A DNA stretch of 42,196 nt, taken from NCBI GenBank assembly GCA_019114135.1, contig DXGC01000059.1, positions 1-42,196 on the forward strand. The letters run 5' to 3'. The notes under the pieces are model-generated. The model made no database searches. It was not told the origin of the DNA and was given only the letters and a program-made list of their open reading frames with translations. Shown in pieces: positions 34,138 to 42,187 of the stretch. Source of the DNA: Candidatus Corynebacterium avicola (GTDB lineage Bacteria > Actinomycetota > Actinomycetes > Mycobacteriales > Mycobacteriaceae). Numbering within the stretch: the first letter of the stretch is position 1; every line of letters starts with the position of its first letter. The translations under genes were made by a program, and so were the position numbers.

Positions 34138-36426
34138 ATGAGCACGTCACCACAGTTCCAGCAGATCAGCGTCACCGGTGCACGCACCAACAACCTGGAG
34201 AACATCGATGTAACGATCCCGAAGTACCGGTTCACCGTCGTCGCCGGGGTATCTGGATCGGGAAAGTCGTCACTTGTCTTCGACACCATCGCAGCCGAGG
34301 CCGAGCGCGCGGCTGCCGCAGGTTACCCGTCCTTCGTGCGCAACCGACTTCCGCACCATCCACCGGCCGACGTCGACCACATTGGGGGACTGACCTTCGC
34401 CACCGTCATCGACCAGCGCCGGTTCACCGGCAACGTCCGGTCGACCGTGGCCACGGCGACCGATGTCGCAGGAGCGCTACGGATCCTGTTCTCACGGTTC
34501 GGTGTCCCCTCCGCCGGCTTCTCACCCGAGTACAACCCGAATGACCCCGCGGGGATGTGCCTGTCCTGCGAGGGGCTCGGTGAACAGCGGATCATCGACG
34601 AGGAGCTGCTCATCGACCCGCAGAAGACCCTGCGGGAAGGTGCCATCCGCTTCCCGACATTCGGCCCCGGCAGCTACCACCACAAGCGCTTCATGGACTC
34701 GGGACTGGCAGACCCGGACGTTCCATGGTCCCAGTTGCCCGAGTCCACCCGCGATACGTTGCTGCATGCCGAGGGCCTGAGGCTGGAGCACCCGGGGCCC
34801 GGATATCCGGCACACGGGGTGTTCGACGGTATCGTCCCGCGACTGCGGCACCGCTACCTGAGCAGTGTGCCCAGTCGACTCAGTACCGCAGAACGGGAAG
34901 GGCTCGAGAAGTTCGTCCAGCCGCGTACCTGCCCGGAATGCAGGGGTGCACGGGTGAAAGAGGCGGCGCGCCGCAGTTTGATCATGGGGCGTTCCATCGC
35001 TGACTGGATGGCCACCCCGGTCAACGAACTGTCGGAGGTGCTTGCGGAGGCTTCCTCTGAGCTCGGAAGCTCCGCAGAACCGGTGCTCGAGGCCATCGAG
35101 GACGCAGTGAAAAGCCTGGTCACAGTCGGATTGGGCTATCTGACCCTGGGGCGTCCGTCACCGAGCCTGTCGGGTGGCGAGGCACAACGGGTGAAGATCG
35201 TCCGTCAGCTGGGTAGCCCGTTGACGGACGTGACCTACATCTTCGACGAGCCGAGTGCGGGCCTGCATGCCCACGACGTCGGACGACTTGTCCGGTTGCT
35301 CTGTGCACTGCGCGACCTGGGCAACACGGTGCTGGTCGTCGAACACAATCCCGAGGTCATCCGGGCCGCTGACCACCTGGTGGAACTTGGTCCAGGTGCC
35401 GGAAACGACGGTGGGGAAGTGGTCCGCACCGGCAGCCCCACAGGTGCCGCAGACGGTGCGGAACCCATTCCACCGACACTGTCCATCACCTCCGCTGAAC
35501 GGGAACCCACCGGGTGGTTCGCGGTGGAGAACGCTCGATCCAACAACCTCCGCAATGTCACCACCTCGATCCCGTCCGGAGTGCTCACGGTGGTCACCGG
35601 GGTGGCCGGAAGTGGTAAATCCTCTCTGGTCACGGGCGATTTTTCTGCGCAGAATCCGGACTTCACCGTCATCAGCCAGCTTCCGCTGCGTGGAGGTCGG
35701 CGGTCGACGCCACTGACTGTCCTGGGTGTCTCCGATGAAGTTCGTTCCGTGTTCGCCGCTGCAGGACGTTCACGTGGGCTCGGACCACCGTGGTTCTCGC
35801 GAAACTCGAAAGGTGCATGCGCAGGCTGTAAAGGTCGGGGAGTTATCGTCACTGACCTGGCGTATCTCGACGACATCGAACGACCGTGCGAGGCCTGCGG
35901 CGGGTCCGGATTCAACGACGAGGCCTTGTCCGTGCGGGTGTCAGGCCGCAGCATCGCAGAGATCACGGACATGCGGCCAACGGAGCTGGCCCAGCTGTTG
36001 GGTAAGTCCGCGGCACGCCGGTTAGGCTGCATGGATCGTGTCGGTCTGGGCTACCTGTCCGTTGGTCGTACGCTGGATACGCTGTCCGGTGGTGAGCGAC
36101 AACGACTGTTGCTGGCGCAGCATCTCGCGGAGGCTGAAGCTGATGCCTCGGCGACGTTGAAGATTATCCTGGATGAGCCGACTTCAGGTCTGCACAGTGC
36201 CGACGTCGCACGCTTGTTGGCCTTGTTCGATGAGCTCGTCGATGACGGTGCGACGGTCGTCATTATCGAGCACAGCGTTCAGGTGGCGGCACATGCCGAC
36301 CACGTCATCGACATCGGACCGGGAGCTGGTCTCGACGGAGGCCGGGTGGTCTTCAGTGGGACGCCTCATGAGTTGGTGTCGTCCGGAACACTTACTGGGG
36401 AGCATCTCCGGCGGGCCCTTAGATAG
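34138..36426 (+). CDS. Short UvrA-like ABC ATPase (UvrA2/DrrC-type, antibiotic resistance or DNA protection)
   Basis: Cytosolic twin-ABC ATPase of 762 aa, about 200 residues shorter than the repair protein UvrA; it probably lacks the UvrB-binding domain. Both ABC halves are complete: GVSGSGKSS near 38-46, LSGGEAQRVKI and YIFDEPSAGLH in the first; GVAGSGKSS, LSGGERQRLLLAQHL and IILDEPTSGLH in the second. Zinc-type cysteine pairs occur in CLSCEGLG, CPECRGA, CAGCKGRG and CEACGGSG. Related short UvrA proteins such as DrrC protect producers from DNA-intercalating drugs. The divergent WYL regulator and the operator between them suggest induction by a ligand. True UvrA cannot be excluded by sequence alone, but the length argues against it. 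Confidence 0.85.
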   Translation: MSTSPQFQQISVTGARTNNLENIDVTIPKYRFTVVAGVSGSGKSSLVFDTIAAEAERAAAAGYPSFVRNRLPHHPPADVDHIGGLTFATVIDQRRFTGNVRSTVATATDVAGALRILFSRFGVPSAGFSPEYNPNDPAGMCLSCEGLGEQRIIDEELLIDPQKTLREGAIRFPTFGPGSYHHKRFMDSGLADPDVPWSQLPESTRDTLLHAEGLRLEHPGPGYPAHGVFDGIVPRLRHRYLSSVPSRLSTAEREGLEKFVQPRTCPECRGARVKEAARRSLIMGRSIADWMATPVNELSEVLAEASSELGSSAEPVLEAIEDAVKSLVTVGLGYLTLGRPSPSLSGGEAQRVKIVRQLGSPLTDVTYIFDEPSAGLHAHDVGRLVRLLCALRDLGNTVLVVEHNPEVIRAADHLVELGPGAGNDGGEVVRTGSPTGAADGAEPIPPTLSITSAEREPTGWFAVENARSNNLRNVTTSIPSGVLTVVTGVAGSGKSSLVTGDFSAQNPDFTVISQLPLRGGRRSTPLTVLGVSDEVRSVFAAAGRSRGLGPPWFSRNSKGACAGCKGRGVIVTDLAYLDDIERPCEACGGSGFNDEALSVRVSGRSIAEITDMRPTELAQLLGKSAARRLGCMDRVGLGYLSVGRTLDTLSGGERQRLLLAQHLAEAEADASATLKIILDEPTSGLHSADVARLLALFDELVDDGATVVIIEHSVQVAAHADHVIDIGPGAGLDGGRVVFSGTPHELVSSGTLTGEHLRRALR

Positions 36427-37025
36427 TGTTTTACGTCACTGTGACGGTTTGGCGGAAGGGGGAAGGCCGGGGAAGAAGTGGGTCATGGAGGTCGATGAGC
36501 CCTCGAATCACCGACTGAGGGCGATTCGGCACCGACAGCCGTCGACGGTCTGGAGATGCTCGCCAGAGGAACCAGGTCGTCGCTGATTGGGTTGACTGGA
36601 CAGCGACATGGACCGTCGGTGTCACCAAGGTATGACGATCGACGGGACACACGCGCGGAAGACACACTCGATGACAGACCAGGCGCCAATGATTGATCAA
36701 GAAGGCGGGTACTGACGGAGATGCACTTGACGCGACGGTGCGTCAGCGGAACTCGCGAGGAGCGCCGGAGGAAACCGTCGGACAGGCGCGTACAAGGTTT
36801 GCCTGTCTGCACTTTGCTGCTCACCTGCGACCCATAATCGCCGATAATATACATTATGACACTTTGAATAATGGCTGCCCTGCCCCGTGGAACATGGGTG
36901 ATCTGTCTCACTTATCATGCGACTTTTCGCAATCAACATGAGACTCTACGGAATACCCCTTCCCTTCGCAGTCATGATGAGATAGCGTCAGCGTTACCCT
37001 ATCGACGACACTGAGAGTCAGGGAC
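36427..37025. other. Noncoding 0.6-kb stretch containing a probable transposon end
   Basis: No convincing gene is found here. A tight palindrome CGTCAC-t-GTGACG (36434-36446) follows the UvrA-like stop. A 7-bp inverted repeat, GACAGGC (36781-36787) and GCCTGTC (36801-36807), marks the middle. From about 36840 the DNA becomes AT-rich (54 G+C in 36841-36960, 45%) against roughly two thirds G+C in the core genes, and contains repeated ATG-N-GACT-type motifs. The junction between the host chromosome and the mobile element must lie somewhere in this stretch. Confidence 0.6.
36855..36955 (+). repeat. Candidate TnsB-binding repeats at the tnsA-proximal element end
   Basis: Two 18-nt motifs 21 nt apart agree at 13 positions: ATGCGACTTTTCGCAATC (36917-36934) and ATGAGACTCTACGGAATA (36938-36955). 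A weaker copy starts at 36855 (ATGACACTTT) and another may start at 36977 (ATGAGATAGCG). Tn7- and Tn5053-type ends contain several direct transposase-binding repeats of this size beside the operon. Confidence 0.5.
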
Positions 37026-37799
37026 ATGCCGCTACGACAGTTGCCGCGCAACGGCACCGACCGAACTCGGGTTCTGGTGAGCCTCGACGGTGAGATCAGG
37101 AATCTCGCAGCTGACTCCGCACTGGCCGACGTCCCTGTCGAGAGCGCCGACCCGATCCGTGAGTTCTACGCCTGGACGCACAAACGCAACTACGAGGGCT
37201 TCTGGTTCTCAACAACAATCGGAGCCCACGTCCGCTTCGAGTCCCTCCTGGAGCGCCAGTATCTCCTTAGCGCTGACCACGACCCTTCCGTCGTCTCCCT
37301 CAGCGCCCAGCCGTTCGCACTCCTCTGGCCTGCGAAAACCGCCTCCGATGACGGTAAGTCTTTGCACTCCCATGTACCGGACTACTTCTATCGCTACGCC
37401 AACGGTGACGGCGGTCTCGTCGACGTACGACGACCGGACAAGGCTGATGATCCGCACTTCACACTCACCTGTCAGTTCTGCGCCTCCATCGGTTGGCACT
37501 ACTCGGTCTTCACCGGACTGGAGTCGCCGCAAGCGGAAACGCTGGACTGGCTGTCCGGCTACCGCATGGATCGCTTCGCCCCTGCTGCAGATACCCGCAG
37601 CACCATCCTCAACTCATTCAGTCCCGAAAGCTCACTACGCTCTGGCGTACATGCTGCGTCCCGGCACACCGGACTGCTCCGTGACATCGTACTCGGCACC
37701 GTACTGCATCTACTGTTCCACGGACACCTCCACCACGACCCAGCGAAACCCCTGACAATGGAATCCAGCATCCGCCACACCAGGGAGCCCCAGCCATGA
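37026..37799 (+). CDS. tnsA: TnsA-like endonuclease subunit of a heteromeric transposase
   Basis: In Tn7 TnsA cuts the 5' ends of the element, so that together with TnsB it gives clean excision and cut-and-paste movement. The 257-aa protein shows the restriction-enzyme-like core: E72 in VRFESLLERQYLL, the conserved DPSVVSLSAQPFALLW, D119 in SHVPDYFYRY and V132-D-V-R135 in place of the QxK of Tn7 TnsA. The changed third motif (D-x-R) appears, from memory, in many actinobacterial TnsA-like proteins, so it is probably a subfamily trait and not damage. The C-terminal half (about 150-240) would be the TnsC-contacting region. The gene overlaps tnsB (ATGA). A TACCCT hexamer at 36995-37000 is a possible -10 box. 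Confidence 0.85.
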   Translation: MPLRQLPRNGTDRTRVLVSLDGEIRNLAADSALADVPVESADPIREFYAWTHKRNYEGFWFSTTIGAHVRFESLLERQYLLSADHDPSVVSLSAQPFALLWPAKTASDDGKSLHSHVPDYFYRYANGDGGLVDVRRPDKADDPHFTLTCQFCASIGWHYSVFTGLESPQAETLDWLSGYRMDRFAPAADTRSTILNSFSPESSLRSGVHAASRHTGLLRDIVLGTVLHLLFHGHLHHDPAKPLTMESSIRHTREPQP

Positions 37800-39835
37800 A
37801 GAGCGTTCGACTCCTCGACTACATCACCTTCAATGGCTCCTCTTGGCAGGTCACCGCCCAAGACGGCGCGCTACTCACACTCACCGACCTGACTGACGGA
37901 AGTACCCGGCAGATCCCGGTAACTGACCTGCTGACCGACGAGTCATACGTCCCGGACACCCCTGACCGCCTCCCCGACCTGGAAACCACGGCTGTCCTCG
38001 ACACGCTCGACGCAAAGACCCGGGAGTACACCGAGTTCCTCCACCGGCACATCTACGAACTTGTCCACGGCGTACCGCCGACGTCCGACGATGCTGACGA
38101 CCAGCGGGTGTCGGAACCCGACCCGAGATTCTCACTTGAACTACCCATGGAGCAGCGCATCGCAGCCAAAATTGCCGATCTCACTGACCACGGCCGGCCA
38201 ACAAGTCGCGCCACCCTATACCGGATGCTGAGCGCCTACCGTGCCCAGGGCATCGCCGGTCTCGTCGACTCCAGGAAGGTCCGACACACCACCGTCCCCG
38301 GACGCGCTGACCCCCGCGTCGTCACCCTGCTGGAGGAAGAGATCGCCGGGCAGACGAACCTGTCCACCGGCACCCGGTCACGGGCGATCATGCGCGTCAC
38401 CCACACCGCTGAAGACAACGGCTGGACCGTACCCTCCCGAGCCACCATGTATCGCATCCTGCGGAAACTGGAACGTGACCGCTCCCCCTTCGGCACTGCG
38501 ACCACCCGCCGATCCAAAGCCAACCGCCCCGACCGGGCCTGGGGTACCCGACACCCACAGCGCCCGGGCGAGCTGGTGGAGATCGACTCCACACCCCTGG
38601 ACCTCATGGTCATCTATCCCGACGGGTCCACCGGACGCATCGACATCACCGCCGCGGTGGACATCGCTACACGTACCGTCCTGGCCGTCATCGCCCGCCC
38701 AGTTGCGACCAAGGCAGTCGACGCCGCAGTCCTACTCGCCAAGTCGATGACTCCACTGACCCTGCAGCCGGGGTGGCCTGAATCTCTGGCATATTCCCGC
38801 TCGATCCTCCCTACGGGAATGCTTCCCGATGATGCCGAGGCCGCGGCGCAGGTTGCGGCAAAGCCTGTCATCGTCCCGGAGTCGATCACCATGGACCGCG
38901 GCAGGGCGTTCAAGTCCACCACCTTCATCTCGGCCTGCGAACGACTGCAGATCAACCTCACGCTGTCAGCACCACGGACGCCGACCGACAAGCCACACAT
39001 CGAATCCTTCTTCCGGGGCCTGCGCACCGGATTCGTCCAGCACCTCGCCGGCTACGTCGGGCCCACTGTTGTCCAACGCGGGAAAGACCCGTCCGAGCAG
39101 GCGGTGTGGACGATGGCGGAGGTTCAGAATCTCATGGACATGTGGGTCGTCGGCGTCTATCAGAATCGGTCCCAGGAGGGCTTGAGGATCGCCGCGATGC
39201 CCAAACGAAAACTGACCCCCAATGAGATGTACGCCGCACTCGCCACGGTTGCCCCGCAGGCTGCGGTGACCTTCGAGCGCGACGACTACATCGCGCTGTT
39301 GCCAGTTGTCTACCGGTCGATCCAGCCCTACGGAGTGAACTTCGATGGGCTGCACTACAGTGCTCCCGAGCTCGCAGAATACCGCGGAATGTCGTCGGGG
39401 CTTCCGGCGCCGGCGTCGGGTAAGTGGGAGGTTCGCTACGATCCGCACCGGATGAACCGGATCTGGGTCCGGGATCACGTCAAAGGTCGTTGGATTGAAG
39501 CACAGTGGGTGATGAACGCCCAGGTCGCAGCCCCCTTCTCCCAGGACGTACTGACTGCAGCCAAGAGGGTGCTGTCCAGGACTGACAACCAGTTGGCCGG
39601 CAAGGATGTCGCCGAGCAGATCAACCGGATCCTCACCACGCCGACCACGGCGAAGGAACGCAGCGCGTCCAAGCGCTCACGGACCGCTGAGGGCAGCGTC
39701 CCAGAGGTTCCGGAGACAGCGCCAGAACAAGCAGTGGCCGACCTCGACCAGACACCGCAGTCCCCAGCACCCCGTCCGGTTAGCCCACCACGCAGTGCCG
39801 CAGCTCGCCGTGTCGACGAGGACGATATCTTCTAA
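37796..39835 (+). CDS. tnsB: TnsB-like DDE transposase (Mu/Tn7/Tn5053 family)
   Basis: Catalytic transposase that binds the element ends and cuts and joins the 3' ends. The 679-aa protein has N-terminal DNA-binding helix regions (about 115-230, including RPTSRATLYRMLSAYRAQGIAGLVDSR and VPSRATMYRILRKLERDRSPFG), then the RNase H-like core with D264 in GELVEIDSTPLDL, D367 in SITMDRGRAF and E403 in TDKPHIESFFRGL, spaced D-35-E, then a beta-barrel (about 500-570) and a low-complexity Ser/Pro tail (about 615-679) that may bind TnsC. The frame is intact and all three acidic residues are present, so the enzyme looks active. Its ATG overlaps the tnsA stop. Confidence 0.92.
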   Translation: MKSVRLLDYITFNGSSWQVTAQDGALLTLTDLTDGSTRQIPVTDLLTDESYVPDTPDRLPDLETTAVLDTLDAKTREYTEFLHRHIYELVHGVPPTSDDADDQRVSEPDPRFSLELPMEQRIAAKIADLTDHGRPTSRATLYRMLSAYRAQGIAGLVDSRKVRHTTVPGRADPRVVTLLEEEIAGQTNLSTGTRSRAIMRVTHTAEDNGWTVPSRATMYRILRKLERDRSPFGTATTRRSKANRPDRAWGTRHPQRPGELVEIDSTPLDLMVIYPDGSTGRIDITAAVDIATRTVLAVIARPVATKAVDAAVLLAKSMTPLTLQPGWPESLAYSRSILPTGMLPDDAEAAAQVAAKPVIVPESITMDRGRAFKSTTFISACERLQINLTLSAPRTPTDKPHIESFFRGLRTGFVQHLAGYVGPTVVQRGKDPSEQAVWTMAEVQNLMDMWVVGVYQNRSQEGLRIAAMPKRKLTPNEMYAALATVAPQAAVTFERDDYIALLPVVYRSIQPYGVNFDGLHYSAPELAEYRGMSSGLPAPASGKWEVRYDPHRMNRIWVRDHVKGRWIEAQWVMNAQVAAPFSQDVLTAAKRVLSRTDNQLAGKDVAEQINRILTTPTTAKERSASKRSRTAEGSVPEVPETAPEQAVADLDQTPQSPAPRPVSPPRSAAARRVDEDDIF

Positions 39836-39866
39836 CCCCTACCACCCGAAAGCCGAGGCCCTCCCC

Positions 39867-40913
39867 ATGGCTGTTCCCGATTCCCTTACCGGGTGGCGAG
39901 ACTTCGTCACCCACCGCAACACCGAACCGGAACGACTGAGCACCGACCAGATAACAGCCTTGTCTGCCGATGATCGGGAGACCTACGACGAGGCACGGTT
40001 CGCCTGGATCGGTGCGGACGTCGTCGTCGACACCAAGGACATCACCGCCGTAACCCATCAGGTCCGACTCCTGCGTGCCCGACTTGCTGCGAATCGTTCC
40101 ACCGCGGGGCGCACCCTAGCGATCTCAGGTAGAGCCGGGGTCGGCAAGTCCACCATCGCCATGCTTCTCGGAAAGAAGCACGAGACTGCGGTACGAAGGA
40201 AACTGGGGCTGCCCGCCGACGACCTTACGGTCGCTCCAGTCGTCTACCTCGTCGTGCCTCCTGGTTGCACACCGAAGATGCTAATGTCCGCAGTATCGCG
40301 CTGGATCGGTTTGCCTGTGCGCCGCGGGTGGGATGCCCCCACCATCACCGACCATGTCGTTGCTGTGCTGCGGGACCTGAAAACCTCTATGATCATCGTC
40401 GACGAGGTCCACAATTTACGTACCAACAGCTCCGCTGGAGCGGAAGCAGCGTCCACCCTCAAAGCATTCACCGAACGGCTGGACGCCGCCGTAATCTTCT
40501 GCGGGATCGACCTGTTGGATTCCGACCTGTTGGCCGGTGAGATGGGTCGCCAAATCCGGGCACGGACCAAGATCTACGATCTGCGGGCCTATGGCTACGG
40601 GAGTGTCGGCGACCGGGAAGCGTGGCTGGAGCTCGTTGCGGGCATGGAGGCGCTGCTTCCTCTGGCCGCGCACGTTCCGGGGACGCTGACTACCGAGGAC
40701 ATGGCAGCGTACCTGTGGAACCGAACCGGTGGGTCCATTGGTAGCCTGCGCAACCTGCTCGGTGACGCCGCGATCGAGGCGATCCTCTCCGGGTCCGAGA
40801 AGCTCACCCGGGCCGGATTGGACGACGTGATCCTTGATCAGGAAGCGGTACGTGGGCAGTCAGCGGTCTCATCGAGCATGAAGCCCACATCGCTGAAAGG
40901 AAACGTCGTATGA
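39867..40913 (+). CDS. tnsC: TnsC/TniB-like AAA+ transposition regulator
   Basis: ATP-dependent regulator that forms filaments or rings on target DNA and links target selection by TniQ to the transposase. The 348-aa protein has Walker A GRAGVGKST (88-96), Walker B MIIVDE ending at D179-E180, a sensor-like CGIDLLDSDL segment and the arginine-rich GRQIRARTKIYDLRAYGYGS region. The ATG at 39867 follows a GAAAGCCGAGG stretch and lies 31 nt after tnsB; the frame from 39606 is inside tnsB. A winged-helix-like end (RTGGSIGSLRNLLGDAAIEAIL) is typical. The stop overlaps tniQ (ATGA). Confidence 0.9.
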   Translation: MAVPDSLTGWRDFVTHRNTEPERLSTDQITALSADDRETYDEARFAWIGADVVVDTKDITAVTHQVRLLRARLAANRSTAGRTLAISGRAGVGKSTIAMLLGKKHETAVRRKLGLPADDLTVAPVVYLVVPPGCTPKMLMSAVSRWIGLPVRRGWDAPTITDHVVAVLRDLKTSMIIVDEVHNLRTNSSAGAEAASTLKAFTERLDAAVIFCGIDLLDSDLLAGEMGRQIRARTKIYDLRAYGYGSVGDREAWLELVAGMEALLPLAAHVPGTLTTEDMAAYLWNRTGGSIGSLRNLLGDAAIEAILSGSEKLTRAGLDDVILDQEAVRGQSAVSSSMKPTSLKGNVV

Positions 40914-41812
40914 CATGCGATGTATCCAGCTCAGAGCTACGGCCTCCACCGCTTCCGATACGGGTGCGGTGCTATCACGGCGAGGGGCTGATGTCGTACG
41001 CCCGACGTGCAGCCGAGGCCAACCATGTCGGGATCGACGACGTGGAGTCAGCTATTCGTTCGCAAGGGTATCCGCTTCCCCTTCGTCGCGATGCTGAGGA
41101 ACGCCTACAGATCTGGCGTGCTCTTGGCGAGCTGCATTCGACCACACTTGCCGAGCAGGATAAGGACGGGGAGCTCCAGATTCCAACCCGCCCGCTGTGC
41201 GCGAAGTGCGCAGCAGGACAAGCTGCCAACGGTCGACTGCCTACCATCGGTGATGTATGCCTCCGGCATCGCAGGTGGCTAGGTTACGGTGACCAGGCAG
41301 ACATCTCAAGAGTGCCGGAGTTCCTTGCTGCCGAGCGGACATTCCGGCGCGTTCTCGTACCGAAGGGGATCGTCGTAGGAAGCGTAGTGGTGATGAACTG
41401 TCGTGGTATTGGTCAATGCCTCCCCAAAGACGTCGCACAGTCCCGGATCAGGCAACTTCAACTCTCCGAATCCAACACTGAGATGTTGGGCTATCCCGAG
41501 ACGGTCGCCCTCGCGGCAATGCTGACCGATACTGCGTTCTTGGACCGGGTACTCTCTCCGGCTCCACCGGACGAGCGTCGGGAGCATCTCGATGAGGCCA
41601 TACACGCGGCAATGCACCCGCTGGAACTCGTTGAGTCTTGGAGAATCACAAATGTCCTGTGGAGCACTCTGAAGCGTGACTACGAACATCTCACCTCCAC
41701 CAGGTTGCGTGGGGTGGCCCCGGAGCCTGCCGTCGCTCTCTTACTCCCGTTCTGGACGAGCCGACCGAGGTGGGAAGACGGGCGAAGGATCAGCGGCCCG
41801 CAGGGTGCCTGA
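40910..41812 (+). CDS. tniQ: TniQ-family target-selection protein
   Basis: TniQ proteins (including TnsD of Tn7) choose the insertion site, either by binding DNA themselves or by joining another targeting complex. The 300-aa product begins with the family motif LPIRVRCYHGEGLMSYARRAAEANHV and has a zinc knuckle C97-x2-C100 ... C117-x2-H120 in RPLCAKC and DVCLRH. The rest is helical with HTH-like stretches (SRIRQLQLSESNTEMLGYPETVALAAML). It is shorter than TnsD, lacking a long C-terminal DNA-recognition part, so targeting might need a partner or be relaxed. The start codon overlaps tnsC. A CTGAGC...GCTCAG hairpin (41809-41829) straddles the stop codon. Confidence 0.88.
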   Translation: MTCDVSSSELRPPPLPIRVRCYHGEGLMSYARRAAEANHVGIDDVESAIRSQGYPLPLRRDAEERLQIWRALGELHSTTLAEQDKDGELQIPTRPLCAKCAAGQAANGRLPTIGDVCLRHRRWLGYGDQADISRVPEFLAAERTFRRVLVPKGIVVGSVVVMNCRGIGQCLPKDVAQSRIRQLQLSESNTEMLGYPETVALAAMLTDTAFLDRVLSPAPPDERREHLDEAIHAAMHPLELVESWRITNVLWSTLKRDYEHLTSTRLRGVAPEPAVALLLPFWTSRPRWEDGRRISGPQGA

Positions 41813-42187
41813 GCTTCCTTGCTGCTCAGCTACCAGCATCGCCGGAGCGGTTTTCGTCAGGCTCCGACTGCGCGGATCCGGCTAGTCCGTCCTTGAACCA
41901 CCCTCCAGCATCAAGAAATCGAACGATATGTCCTACCACCGCACACCCGAACCAGTCGACGTCCGACCACCCGATACACTTGTTTCTTGTATCCTCGGCC
42001 AACCTACGCACGCGAAGCGAACCAGATGACTAACCAACTGCTGCAGCTGACTTGGTCCAACAAGGACGGTTGTGTCCCGGTGAGTGGTGTAACCCCCGCC
42101 CCGCGGTGACCCCGGTGTGAAGACAACGGCGGCCACCGCAGTACCTTTCGAATCAACGACCAAGAATCCTCGAAAGGCAGACCCACG
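41813..42187. other. Noncoding stretch downstream of tniQ
   Basis: No supported gene. It contains the CTGAGC-N9-GCTCAG hairpin at the tniQ stop and an inverted repeat CCTTTCGA (42144-42151) with TCGAAAGG (42170-42177) just before the last start codon. I found no clear copy of the ATG-N-GACT repeats here, so the far end of the transposon is probably outside the window. Confidence 0.5.

Noticed and set aside
36434..36446. CGTCAC-t-GTGACG palindrome as terminator of the UvrA-like gene
   Set aside because: The loop is only 1 nt and no U-tract longer than three follows; it could equally be a protein-binding site, so no terminator is called.
36693..36941. Short frames on both strands in the uvrA-tnsA gap
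   Set aside because: They have no ribosome site, no family resemblance, and overlap the repeat motifs; more likely noncoding.
36427..37025. CRISPR array or tracr-like RNA near the transposon
   Set aside because: The repeats are too few, degenerate and unevenly spaced, and no spacer pattern is seen; transposase-binding sites explain them better.
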